In this document: positions 49,127-56,260 of the stretch, piece after piece
Layout of the letters: each line of letters begins with the position of its first letter
How positions within the stretch are numbered: position 1 is the stretch's first letter
Origin: Euwallacea fornicatus
Lineage: Eukaryota > Arthropoda > Insecta > Coleoptera > Curculionidae
Direction: 5' to 3'
NCBI RefSeq assembly: GCF_040115645.1
Contig: NW_027096050.1
Coordinates: forward strand, 430,001 to 494,000
DNA: 64,000 nt
Notes under the pieces: generated by a model
The model's database searches: none
What the model was told of the DNA's origin: nothing
The model's input: only the letters and a program-made list of their open reading frames with translations
Position numbers and translations under genes: made by a program

Positions 49127-50011
49127 ATGTTGACTTTCGAAGAGCGGACCGGAACTGGATTTGTTAACTCATTGATTAATAAATTGCCCTTTGAATTGCA
49201 TTTCCCTTCCATGCAGTTCTGCGGTCCAGGAACACACTTAAAAAAACGGATATCTCGAGGTGATAAGGGTATCAACCCACTGGATAGTGCGTGTAAAGAA
49301 CACGATATTGCATATAGTAAAAGCAATTCTTTAGTTAACCGGCATAAAGCTGATGAAATACTAGAAAATAAAGCTTGGGATCGTGTTAAGGCTAAAGATT
49401 CGAGTTTTGGTGAAAAAACTGCAGCTTGGCTTGTTACAAATACTATGAAAGCTAAACGAAAAATGGGTATGGGAACTAAAACGAATAAAATGAAATCCTT
49501 CCAGGTCAAAAGAAAAAGGGGTATGGGAATTAAAAATAATAAGATGAAGTCGAAATCCTTCCGTACCCACATATTAAGACCAACATCCAAGATTCTGAAA
49601 CGATTACTAAAGAATTCGAGTGGTGAAAACTATGATAAAAATCTACGGAAAACATCAATCCTCACCCTTCGTGCAGCTCGTGCAGCTGTAAAAAAAGCTG
49701 GCGGAAAACAAAACTTTCGGATACCTCGCATTATCCCCTTTAGCCCTGAAACTAAGAAAAGCGGAGGGATCTTACCTTTCCTACCAATCCTTTCAGCATT
49801 AGGAGCTTTAGGAGCACTTGCTGGAGGAGCTTCTACAGTAGCGAGAAATGTTATTGAACTCAAAAATGCAAAAAATAAAATGATGGGCGATAGCAAGAAG
49901 GCTGCTGCAGAAGAAGAAATTGGGAAAAAAGGCTCAGGACTTTACTTGCGAAAAACTCCTCGTGGATTTGGATTGTATTTAAAAAAACAGTTCTCAAAAA
50001 ACTTCCAATAG
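49127..50011 (+). CDS. Phospholipase A2 / membrane-active virion protein
   Basis: 294 residues from ATG 49127 (the frame also opens at a GTG six bases earlier, which is not a likely eukaryotic start). Residues 30-65 are a phospholipase A2 domain of the parvovirus-VP1 type: calcium loop FCGPGTH (31-37) and catalytic helix DSACKEHDIAYS with H59-D60. The middle is very basic and carries a tandem repeat (KRKMGMGTKTNKMK and KRKRGMGIKNNKMK). Residues 210-250 form a hydrophobic Gly/Ala helix (GGILPFLPILSALGALGALAGG), split here as GGILPFLPIL and SALGALGALAGG, like membrane-active or pVI/pX-type core peptides. The C-terminus has paired GLYL motifs. It probably breaches the endosomal membrane during entry and binds DNA (inference from domains). 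The last codons contain a slippery site leading into the protease frame. Confidence 0.85.
   Translation: MLTFEERTGTGFVNSLINKLPFELHFPSMQFCGPGTHLKKRISRGDKGINPLDSACKEHDIAYSKSNSLVNRHKADEILENKAWDRVKAKDSSFGEKTAAWLVTNTMKAKRKMGMGTKTNKMKSFQVKRKRGMGIKNNKMKSKSFRTHILRPTSKILKRLLKNSSGENYDKNLRKTSILTLRAARAAVKKAGGKQNFRIPRIIPFSPETKKSGGILPFLPILSALGALGALAGGASTVARNVIELKNAKNKMMGDSKKAAAEEEIGKKGSGLYLRKTPRGFGLYLKKQFSKNFQ
49996..50002 (+). promoter_or_regulatory. Candidate -1 ribosomal frameshift site (A AAA AAC)
   Basis: The heptamer A AAA AAC is positioned with respect to the PLA2 frame exactly as required (codons TCA AAA AAC). It lies seven bases before the TAG at 50009-50011. A -1 slip continues in the frame of the adenain-like protease, which is open across this point and has no AUG before 50095. 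A weak stem (TAGT/ACTA plus GC/GC) can be drawn at about 50009-50037; I see no strong pseudoknot by eye. Confidence 0.55.
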
Positions 50012-50370
50012 TGCTACCCAGACATGCGTTAACTAATTTTGAAATTTTAAAATACATCAAATTGCTTCAGATACCATTCTTTAGAGGTGTTTTTATGCGA
50101 GATAGTCTACCATATAAGGTTAATATTAATGAATGTGGTATAGTTAACTTAGACTCTTCAAGCCATAAAGGAACTCACTGGGTAGCATATCTAAAACGGG
50201 GTGATATAGTGACGTATTTTGATAGCTTTGGCCACTTAAAACCACCTAAGGAACTAGTTAATTATTTTGGACGTGACGTCAAAATAATGTATAATAAAAG
50301 GCGTTATCAAAAATTTAATTCTTATAATTGTGGTCATCTTTGTATATATTTTCTATATAAGGAGCAATAA
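50011..50370 (+). CDS. PRO: Adenain-like cysteine protease (virion maturation)
   Basis: Cleaves capsid precursors during maturation. Counting from 50011, the catalytic triad is GTHW (H56), YFDSFG (D71) and NCGHLC (C107), with the usual YQ before the cysteine. The frame has no AUG until codon 29 (50095). Conserved-looking sequence (ALTNFEILKYIK, FFRGVFMRD), corresponding to the N-terminal helix of the family, lies upstream of that AUG. The given start is the first position past the PLA2 stop and is not a true initiation codon (GTG). Expression by a -1 frameshift from the PLA2 gene (heptamer at 49996-50002) explains this best. Alternatives are a non-AUG start, splicing, or a shortened product from 50095. 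Its stop lies 20 bases before the penton ATG. Confidence 0.88.
   Translation: MLPRHALTNFEILKYIKLLQIPFFRGVFMRDSLPYKVNINECGIVNLDSSSHKGTHWVAYLKRGDIVTYFDSFGHLKPPKELVNYFGRDVKIMYNKRRYQKFNSYNCGHLCIYFLYKEQ
50354..50362 (+). promoter_or_regulatory. TATA box for the penton gene
   Basis: TATATAAGG lies in the last codons of the protease gene, 36 bases upstream of the minor capsid ATG at 50390. There is no strong initiator, so this is tentative. Confidence 0.35.
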
Positions 50371-50389
50371 ATGCTTTAGACACACAATT

Positions 50390-51124
50390 ATGTCTCTAAT
50401 TTTCACTGTGAAGAGTCGATCATCAATATTATCTATAGATTTTCCTACACCTTTACAGTTAGATCCTAATTGTCAATACGGGTTAGCATTGATAGGATTT
50501 CACTCTTATAATACAGTGCCTAATATTGATGAAGATAATAATAAGTTTTATTATTTAGTTAACGGAGTGTCTAAAACGATTAGTATACCATCGGGTGTCT
50601 ATGAAATTACTGATATAAATAGTAACCTACAAGACCAGTTTACACCGCAGTTAAACAGGAACCAGATAATTAGAGAAGGTGATGGAGAGGCGTTCTTCTT
50701 CTTAAAACCGAATAATAATACATTAAAGTGTGAAATTTTTCATAAAAATTTTGACATCGATTTTAGACCAGAAAAATCGCTAGGAAAAACTCTAGGATTC
50801 TCTAGGAAACTTCTAAAAGCCGGACATATACACACATCAGATTTGCCAGTTAATATAGTTAAAGTTCGAACCATTCATTTTGATAGTAATATAACTCAGG
50901 GAGCGTATTACAACAGTCAACCTTCACACACCATCTATGAATTCCCAATAAACAGCGACCCAGGCTTTGCTATCGATGAGATTCCTCGAAACTTGATTTA
51001 TTTACCAGTGATTAGGTCAGATATAAATAACATCACACTTCAGATTCTAGATCAAGACTCTAATAGCGTTAACTTTTGTGGTGAGGAAATAATTATTCGA
51101 CTTGAATTAAAGAAATGGTCTTAG
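50390..51124 (+). CDS. mCP: Penton-like minor capsid protein (single jelly roll)
   Basis: Predicted vertex protein of the icosahedral capsid. 244 residues from ATG 50390. The frame extends upstream to a GTG inside the protease gene, but the conserved part starts at MSLIFTVKSRSS. Recognisable features of Maverick minor capsid proteins are the opening strand with PTPLQLDPNCQYGLALIGFHSYN, split here as PTPLQLDPNCQ and YGLALIGFHSYN, then NIDEDNNKFYY, and IPSGVYEITDIN. Strand-rich sequence follows to the end. It lies directly between the protease and the major capsid gene, as in other Mavericks. It is intact. Confidence 0.88.
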   Translation: MSLIFTVKSRSSILSIDFPTPLQLDPNCQYGLALIGFHSYNTVPNIDEDNNKFYYLVNGVSKTISIPSGVYEITDINSNLQDQFTPQLNRNQIIREGDGEAFFFLKPNNNTLKCEIFHKNFDIDFRPEKSLGKTLGFSRKLLKAGHIHTSDLPVNIVKVRTIHFDSNITQGAYYNSQPSHTIYEFPINSDPGFAIDEIPRNLIYLPVIRSDINNITLQILDQDSNSVNFCGEEIIIRLELKKWS

Positions 51125-51135
51125 TTGTGGGGTCG

Positions 51136-51170
51136 TATAAAAAAGATATAATTCATTTTAAGCAGTCAGT
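51136..51170 (+). promoter_or_regulatory. Core promoter of the major capsid gene
   Basis: TATAAAAAA starts at 51136 and a CAGTCAGTAT initiator has TCAGT at 51166-51170, with the A of TCA 32 bases after the first T of the TATA box. This is a textbook arthropod TATA/initiator pair and the best promoter in the window. It implies a leader of about 90 bases before the ATG at 51260. Confidence 0.75.
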
Positions 51171-51259
51171 ATCATATCTGCAGAGCCCACGCTCACGCAA
51201 CAAGAACTTACGTGGTAGACTAACCAGAATAAACAGTTTATTTTTAAAGTCACTCGGAT

Positions 51260-52477
51260 ATGTTATCAGCCCAAATTTTAGATATTTACAAAAACCCTAT
51301 AAATGATGATTCTATTAACCACCTCGAATTCCGGACCTATTTACCGTTTATCAAGTCATTCGAAAACAATGATATTATTGAAATATCTGTAAACCGCAAC
51401 GATGCATGGGTTCTATTGTGCAACGCTGCTTTATCAATTAAAGGAAAACTTGAAAAGGAAGGGTCAGGTGATGTTAAATTTGTGAATAATGCAGCAGGAT
51501 TCTTCTTCGACTCTATTACTTACGAACTAAATGGCATTGAAGTAGAACATGTTAAAAACCCTGGTATTGTTAGTTTGATTCGAGGTTATTTATGCTACAA
51601 CAAAAATGACTCAAATCGTTTAAGGGCGGCTAGTTGGAGTTATCCAGATCATGTTACTACTAACACAAATGGAAGTTTTTATATGAGGATTCCCTTAAGC
51701 CACTTTTTAGGCATTTGTCAAGATTATCAAGTAGCCATAAGTGGGAGACATAATTTGAGATTAGTTCGATCAAGAAATGATAATAACTGTGTTTTAATCA
51801 CTGGAAATGATAAAAAGGACACAACATTTAAATTGACAATAGAAAATATTGAGTTAAAAGTTAAACATATCATTCCTAACGATATTATCAAAGTGAAGCT
51901 ACTTAAATCCCTAAAGGAAGACAGACCTATTTTAATCCCATTCCGAAAATGGGAACTTCACGAATTACCAAGTCTTAATGCGAACTCAACGAAGGAAATT
52001 TGGTGTGTAAAAACTACAACTACTGTAGAATGCCCTCGATACATTATAGCAGCATTTCATACAAACAGAAATAATCTAGCTATGAAAGACATAACCTTGT
52101 TTGATAACTTAAATATAAGTGACATCAGACTGTTTTTGAATGGGGAGTACTACCCATATGAGCGTATGAATTTAAATTTTACTAATAATGACTACGCAGA
52201 TGTTTATTATAATTACACAGAATTTGCCTCAAGTTTTTTTAACTCTGCTGAAAGAAAAGAGACGCTTCTAGACTTTCCCGATTTCAAAACACACGCTTTA
52301 TTTGTTATTGATTGTTCGAGACGTGATGAAAGCATAAAATCATCGGCCATTGATGTTAAGGTGGAAATTGAAACTAGAGAAGGCATACCTGCCAACACAA
52401 AAGGATACTGCGCAATTATTCACGATTGTATAATAGAGCAATTACCACTTACTGAAGTTGTACGAAAAATAAATTAA
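51260..52477 (+). CDS. MCP: Major capsid protein (double jelly roll, hexon-like)
   Basis: The hexon of the virion. 405 residues from ATG 51260. The start of Maverick major capsid proteins is recognisable: LEFRTYLPFIKSFENNDIIEI, split here as LEFRTYLPF and SFENNDIIEI, then DAWVLLCNAALSIKGKL, FFDSITYELNGIEVE (the first jelly roll), and the second half with FRKWELHELP, PRYIIAAFHTNRNN, DIRLFLNGEYYPYERMNLNF and LFVIDCSRRDES. Family members usually show little sequence identity, so the call also rests on gene order (protease, penton, MCP) and length. It ends just before two AATAAA signals at 52468-52473 and 52476-52481. Confidence 0.9.
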   Translation: MLSAQILDIYKNPINDDSINHLEFRTYLPFIKSFENNDIIEISVNRNDAWVLLCNAALSIKGKLEKEGSGDVKFVNNAAGFFFDSITYELNGIEVEHVKNPGIVSLIRGYLCYNKNDSNRLRAASWSYPDHVTTNTNGSFYMRIPLSHFLGICQDYQVAISGRHNLRLVRSRNDNNCVLITGNDKKDTTFKLTIENIELKVKHIIPNDIIKVKLLKSLKEDRPILIPFRKWELHELPSLNANSTKEIWCVKTTTTVECPRYIIAAFHTNRNNLAMKDITLFDNLNISDIRLFLNGEYYPYERMNLNFTNNDYADVYYNYTEFASSFFNSAERKETLLDFPDFKTHALFVIDCSRRDESIKSSAIDVKVEIETREGIPANTKGYCAIIHDCIIEQLPLTEVVRKIN

Positions 52478-52522
52478 TAAAAATTATTTATTTCAACAAT
52501 TTTGTTACATCATTTTTTTATT
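52468..52522. terminator. Convergent polyadenylation signals after MCP
   Basis: On the plus strand AATAAA occurs at 52468-52473 and 52476-52481 at the MCP stop. On the minus strand AATAAA occurs at 52522-52517 and 52492-52487, just past the stop of the 95-aa gene. The capsid transcript and the right-end transcript therefore converge here. Confidence 0.6.
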
Positions 52523-52810
52523 TTAGCGCTTTAAATTTCTCTTACACATAGCACATTTGGATTGGAGAGGTGGCGGACCATCAATATGTGTTTGAGATTC
52601 AGGATGGTTGTAGTGAACGAAACATGGTAGTCTTGTTCTTGCGATAAAATCCTTCCTATAGTTATATGGTAGTTTTCCCCATATATTCAGCAATGCTATT
52701 GGTTCAACTATCTCCTGGTAAAAAATGAGTGGAAGCGATTCAAGTTCCTCTATCGTGCAATCTTCTAAATCCAATTTTCTACCAAAAAACTTGGTCAATA
52801 TATTCTTCAT
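52523..52810 (-). CDS. Small protein with possible zinc-binding C-terminus
   Basis: 95 residues from ATG 52810. Not recognised. The N-terminal half is acidic and helical (EDCTIEELESLP). The C-terminal half has C63xxH66, H69, H75 and a C86xxC89 near the end, enough ligands for one zinc site. There is no signal peptide or membrane segment. It lies on the minus strand between the MCP gene and the right-end gene, 71 bp downstream of the latter, so both may share one transcript or promoter. Function unknown. Confidence 0.55.
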   Translation of the reverse strand: MKNILTKFFGRKLDLEDCTIEELESLPLIFYQEIVEPIALLNIWGKLPYNYRKDFIARTRLPCFVHYNHPESQTHIDGPPPLQSKCAMCKRNLKR

Positions 52811-52881
52811 GTTGCAACGTACAGCACGTAGTATTAACTGAATTGAAATAATTCGAATCTATAATTTGTTTGATATGTATA

Positions 52882-53406
52882 TTAGTTATTGATAGTATAA
52901 GGTGGTAGTGGCAAATTTCTGACTATCCAATCGTGTATATTGTTGCAAATGGTTACGGCACACATTAAATTTGTAGTGGCAATGTGATCTAAACACATGG
53001 GATATTGTTGGCATTGAAGAGGATCCCATCCCCAATTGTATGTTTCTAAGTCTATGAGTTGTGGTTGAGGGTGTTCATATGGGGAGGAGGACTTTAGCAT
53101 CCTTTCTAGAAACTTCGTTAATCTGCACCCCCTCACATATACATAATCACAGCCACATAGTTTGTCAATCAATATTTTCTCGAGTTCACCTGATGGAATA
53201 AATCCTGAGTTATAATGAAGTCCGTGAATGTATTTAGTTGCGCGGTTCACACATTTTTTGTTCCTTCGGGAAAGCGATTCGTATGGTACCGGCGATTTAA
53301 ACAAGTAGTGACTTGTTCTTGCACCATCTCGAATCGCTACCTCTTTCACGTAAAACAATTCGTTCGATAAATAAAAACCTTGAATGTCCACGGCTAGGAT
53401 CTTCAT
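52882..53406 (-). CDS. Right-end conserved protein, possibly RNase H-like fold
   Basis: 174 residues from ATG 53406, just 13 bp inside the right TIR, whose inward TATATAA (53456-53450) is well placed to drive it. The N-terminus ILAVDIQGFY with a single Asp after alternating hydrophobics, the middle YIHGLHY, and CDYVYVRGCRLTKFLE followed by IDLE resemble the general layout of RNase H-fold exonuclease-like proteins seen near arthropod mobile elements. However, the DxE of a classic DEDD exonuclease is not evident. Enzyme function is not claimed. The frame is intact. Confidence 0.6.
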   Translation of the reverse strand: MKILAVDIQGFYLSNELFYVKEVAIRDGARTSHYLFKSPVPYESLSRRNKKCVNRATKYIHGLHYNSGFIPSGELEKILIDKLCGCDYVYVRGCRLTKFLERMLKSSSPYEHPQPQLIDLETYNWGWDPLQCQQYPMCLDHIATTNLMCAVTICNNIHDWIVRNLPLPPYTINN

Positions 53407-53419
53407 TTTATAGCGGTTT

Positions 53420-53981
53420 ACGTAATACCCATTCTCATCTATGATTTGCTTATATAATAATCATAGTGACCGCAAACACAACATGTCAGAACTCGATTTT
53501 TTTTTTTACCCCACACAGCTTACTGCCCCACAGCTTACTACCCAAGCAGCCGGCGCAGCAACAGTAGATAAGGGTCTTTTAGTAACACACACACACATAT
53601 ACCACATTAAACCGAATAAACAAACAGCCCGTTCTAGCCGACTCGGAATTCAAACCAATCTCTCAACCCAACGCTACCGGGTTCCAATCCTCCTCCTTCG
53701 GCACAACTTTTTTCATTTAAACCTGAAGCAATAACGTTACCGTTAACGGGAATTAATTACCCACTTACGCTAACGTTATTGAACTACAACCCGCTTTGCC
53801 CCTGACGCAATAACCAGAACCCGCCCCTGGCGCAATAACGTTACCGTTAACGGGTATTAATTACCCCACTCACGCTAACGCTATTGAACCAGCCCCTGAC
53901 GCAATAACGTTACCGTTAACGGGTATTAATTACCCACTCACGCTAACGCTATTGAGCCAGAACCCGCATTGCTCTACTACT
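53420..53981. repeat. Right terminal inverted repeat, 562 bp
   Basis: Inverted copy of 38789-39350. The differences I count are one in the first palindromic unit (GCGTC versus GCGCC), one in the third (AATTCCCG versus AATGCCCG), one at the edge of the GT microsatellite, and one A/C that changes T to K in the chance 97-codon frame running through both TIRs. It ends CTACTACT. Confidence 0.96.
53450..53456 (-). promoter_or_regulatory. TIR-borne inward TATA box (right)
   Basis: TATATAA on the minus strand, the exact mirror of the left TIR copy (both start 525 bases from their terminus). It lies 44-50 bases upstream of the ATG of the right-end gene. Confidence 0.5.
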
Positions 53982-53987
53982 GAGCTG
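53982..53987. repeat. Target-site duplication, right copy (GAGCTG)
   Basis: A direct repeat of the hexamer before the left TIR, continuing into GATTAATTTGACAC of the interrupted satellite monomer. Confidence 0.95.
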
Positions 53988-55308
53988 ATTAATTTGACAC
54001 TTCGTTTAAGAAATTTGGTCCTCATTTGCCGAAGTTATCGAGCTCAAAGTTTGAAAAGTCACAAAAGTTGTGTGTTTGAGCACTTAAAGTATTATTTTTC
54101 TTGGAAATCCAACAAGATGCAATCACGATGTGTTGTGTCATCTTAAAGATCTCGTGGAGGTGATTAATTTGACACTTTGTTTCAGAAATTTGGTCCTCAT
54201 TTGCCGAAGTAATCGAGCTTCAAAATTTGAAAAGTCACAAAAGTTGTGTGTTTGAGCACTTAAAGTATTATTTTTCTTGGAAATCCAACAAGATGCAATC
54301 ATGATGTGTTGTGTCATCTTAAAGATCTCGTGGAGCTGATTAATTTGACACTTTGTTTAAGAAATTTGGTCCTCATTTGCCGAAGTTATCGAGCTTCAAA
54401 TTTTGAAAAGTCACAAAAGCTGTGTGTTTGAGAACTTAAAGTACTATTTTTCTTGGAAATCCAACAAGATGCAATCACGATGTGTTCTGACATCTTAAAG
54501 ATCCCGTGGAGCTGAGTAATTTGACACTTTGTTTAAGAAATTTGGTCCACAATTCCCGAAGTTATCGAGCTTCAAAGTTTGAAAAGTCACAAAACGTGCG
54601 TGTTTGAGCACATAAAGTACTATTTTTCTGGGAAATTCAACAAGATGCAATCATGATGTGTTGTGTCATCTTAACGATCTCGTCGAGCTGATTACTTTTA
54701 CACTTTGTTTAAGACATTTGGTCATCATTTGTCGAAGTTAACGAGATTCAAAATTTGAAAAGTCACAAAAGTTGTGTGTTTGAGAACTTAAAGTACTATT
54801 TTTCTGGGAAATTCAACAAGATGCAATCATGATGTGTTGTGTCATCTTAAAGATCTCGTCGAGCTGATTAATTTTACACTTTGTTTAAGACAGTTGGTCA
54901 TCATTTGTCGAAGTTAACGAGATTCAAAATTTGAAAAGTCACAAAAGTTGTCTGTTTGAGCACATAAAGTACTATTTTTCTGGGAAATTCAACAAGATGC
55001 AATCATGATGTGTTGTGTCATCTTAACGATCTCGTCGAGCTGATTAATTTTACACTTTGTTTAAGACATTTGGTCATCATTTGTCGAAGTTAACGAGATT
55101 CAAAATTTGAAAAGTCACAAAGTTGTGTGTTTGAGAACTTAAAGTACTATTTTTCTGGGAAATTCAACAAGATGCAATCATGATGTGTTGTGTCATCTTA
55201 AAGATCTCGTGGAGCTGATTAATTTCACACTTTGTTTAAGAAATTTGGTCCTCATTTGCCGAAGTTATCGAGCTTCAAAGTTTGAAAAGTCACAAAAGTT
55301 GTGTGTTT

Positions 55309-56260
55309 GAGTACTTAAAGTACTATTTTTCTTGGAAATTCAACAAGATGCAATCATGATGTGTTGTGTCATCTTAAAGATCTCGTGGAGCTGATTAATT
55401 TGACACTTTGTTTAAGAAATTTGGTCCTCATTTGCCGAAGTTATCGAGCTTCAAAGTTTGAAAAGTCACAAAAGTTGTGTGTTTGAGTACTTAAAGTACT
55501 ATTTTTCTTGGAAATTCAACAAGATGCAATCATGATGTGTTGTGTCATCTTAAAGATCTCGTGGAGCTGATTAATTTGACACTTTGTTTAAGAAATTTGG
55601 TCCTCATTTGCCGAAGTTATCGAGCTTCAAAGTTTGAAAAGTCACAAAAGTTGTGTGTTTGAGTACTTAAAGTACTATTTTTCTTGGAAATTCAACAAGA
55701 TGCAATCATGATGTGTTGTGTCATCTTAAAGATCTCGTGGAGCTGATTAATTTGACACTTTGTTTAAGAAATTTGGTCCTCATTTGCCGAAGTTATCGAG
55801 CTTCAAAGTTTGAAAAGTCACAAAAGTTGTGTGTTTGAGTACTTAAAGTACTATTTTTCTTGGAAATTCAACAAGATGCAATCATGATGTGTTGTGTCAT
55901 CTTAAAGATCTCGTGGAGCTGATTAATTTGACACTTTGTTTAAGAAATTTGGTCCTCATTTGCCGAAGTTATCGAGCTTCAAAGTTTGAAAAGTCACAAA
56001 AGTTGTGTGTTTGAGTACTTAAAGTACTATTTTTCTTGGAAATTCAACAAGATGCAATCATGATGTGTTGTGTCATCTTAAAGATCTCGTGGAGCTGATT
56101 AATTTGACACTTTGTTTAAGAAATTTGGTCCTCATTTGCCGAAGTTATCGAGCTTCAAAGTTTGAAAAGTCACAAAAGTTGTGTGTTTGAGTACTTAAAG
56201 TACTATTTTTCTTGGAAATTCAACAAGATGCAATCATGATGTGTTGTGTCATCTTAAAGA
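55309..56260. repeat. Homogeneous monomeric tract
   Basis: Near-identical monomers with GAGTACTTAAAG occur at 55309, 55485 and onward every 176 bp up to about 56.2 kb. The block is repeated at about 56.77-57.48 kb. Such homogeneity indicates very recent unequal exchange or amplification. Confidence 0.8.

Larger units (their letters stand above)
38789..53981. mobile_element. Maverick/Polinton (adintovirus-like) element, 15193 bp
   Basis: A complete self-synthesising DNA transposon / endogenous virus. It has 562-bp inverted repeats, AGTAGTAG termini, a 6-bp target duplication, protein-primed family B polymerase, retroviral-type integrase, packaging ATPase, adenain-like protease and both jelly-roll capsid proteins. 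The PLA2-domain virion protein beside the protease recalls adintoviruses. Gene organisation is two divergent blocks meeting at 49.04-49.13 kb. Core genes are uninterrupted. Two accessory genes (membrane protein at the left end and metalloproteinase) are broken. High TIR identity and a perfect target duplication argue for a recent insertion. No introns are evident. Confidence 0.97.

Noticed and set aside
49102..50060. Several minus-strand frames opposite the PLA2 gene
   Set aside because: They are shadows of the plus-strand coding sequence, which has clear PLA2 motifs.
51115..51306. 63-codon plus-strand frame between the penton and MCP genes
   Set aside because: It overlaps both neighbours and contains the TATA box and initiator of the MCP gene, so it is more likely non-coding leader and promoter.
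38789..53981. Bacteriophage or prophage identity because of packaging ATPase, fibre and capsid genes
   Set aside because: The chromodomain integrase, adenain-like protease, PLA2 domain, eukaryotic promoters, polyadenylation signals and 6-bp target duplication identify a eukaryotic Maverick.
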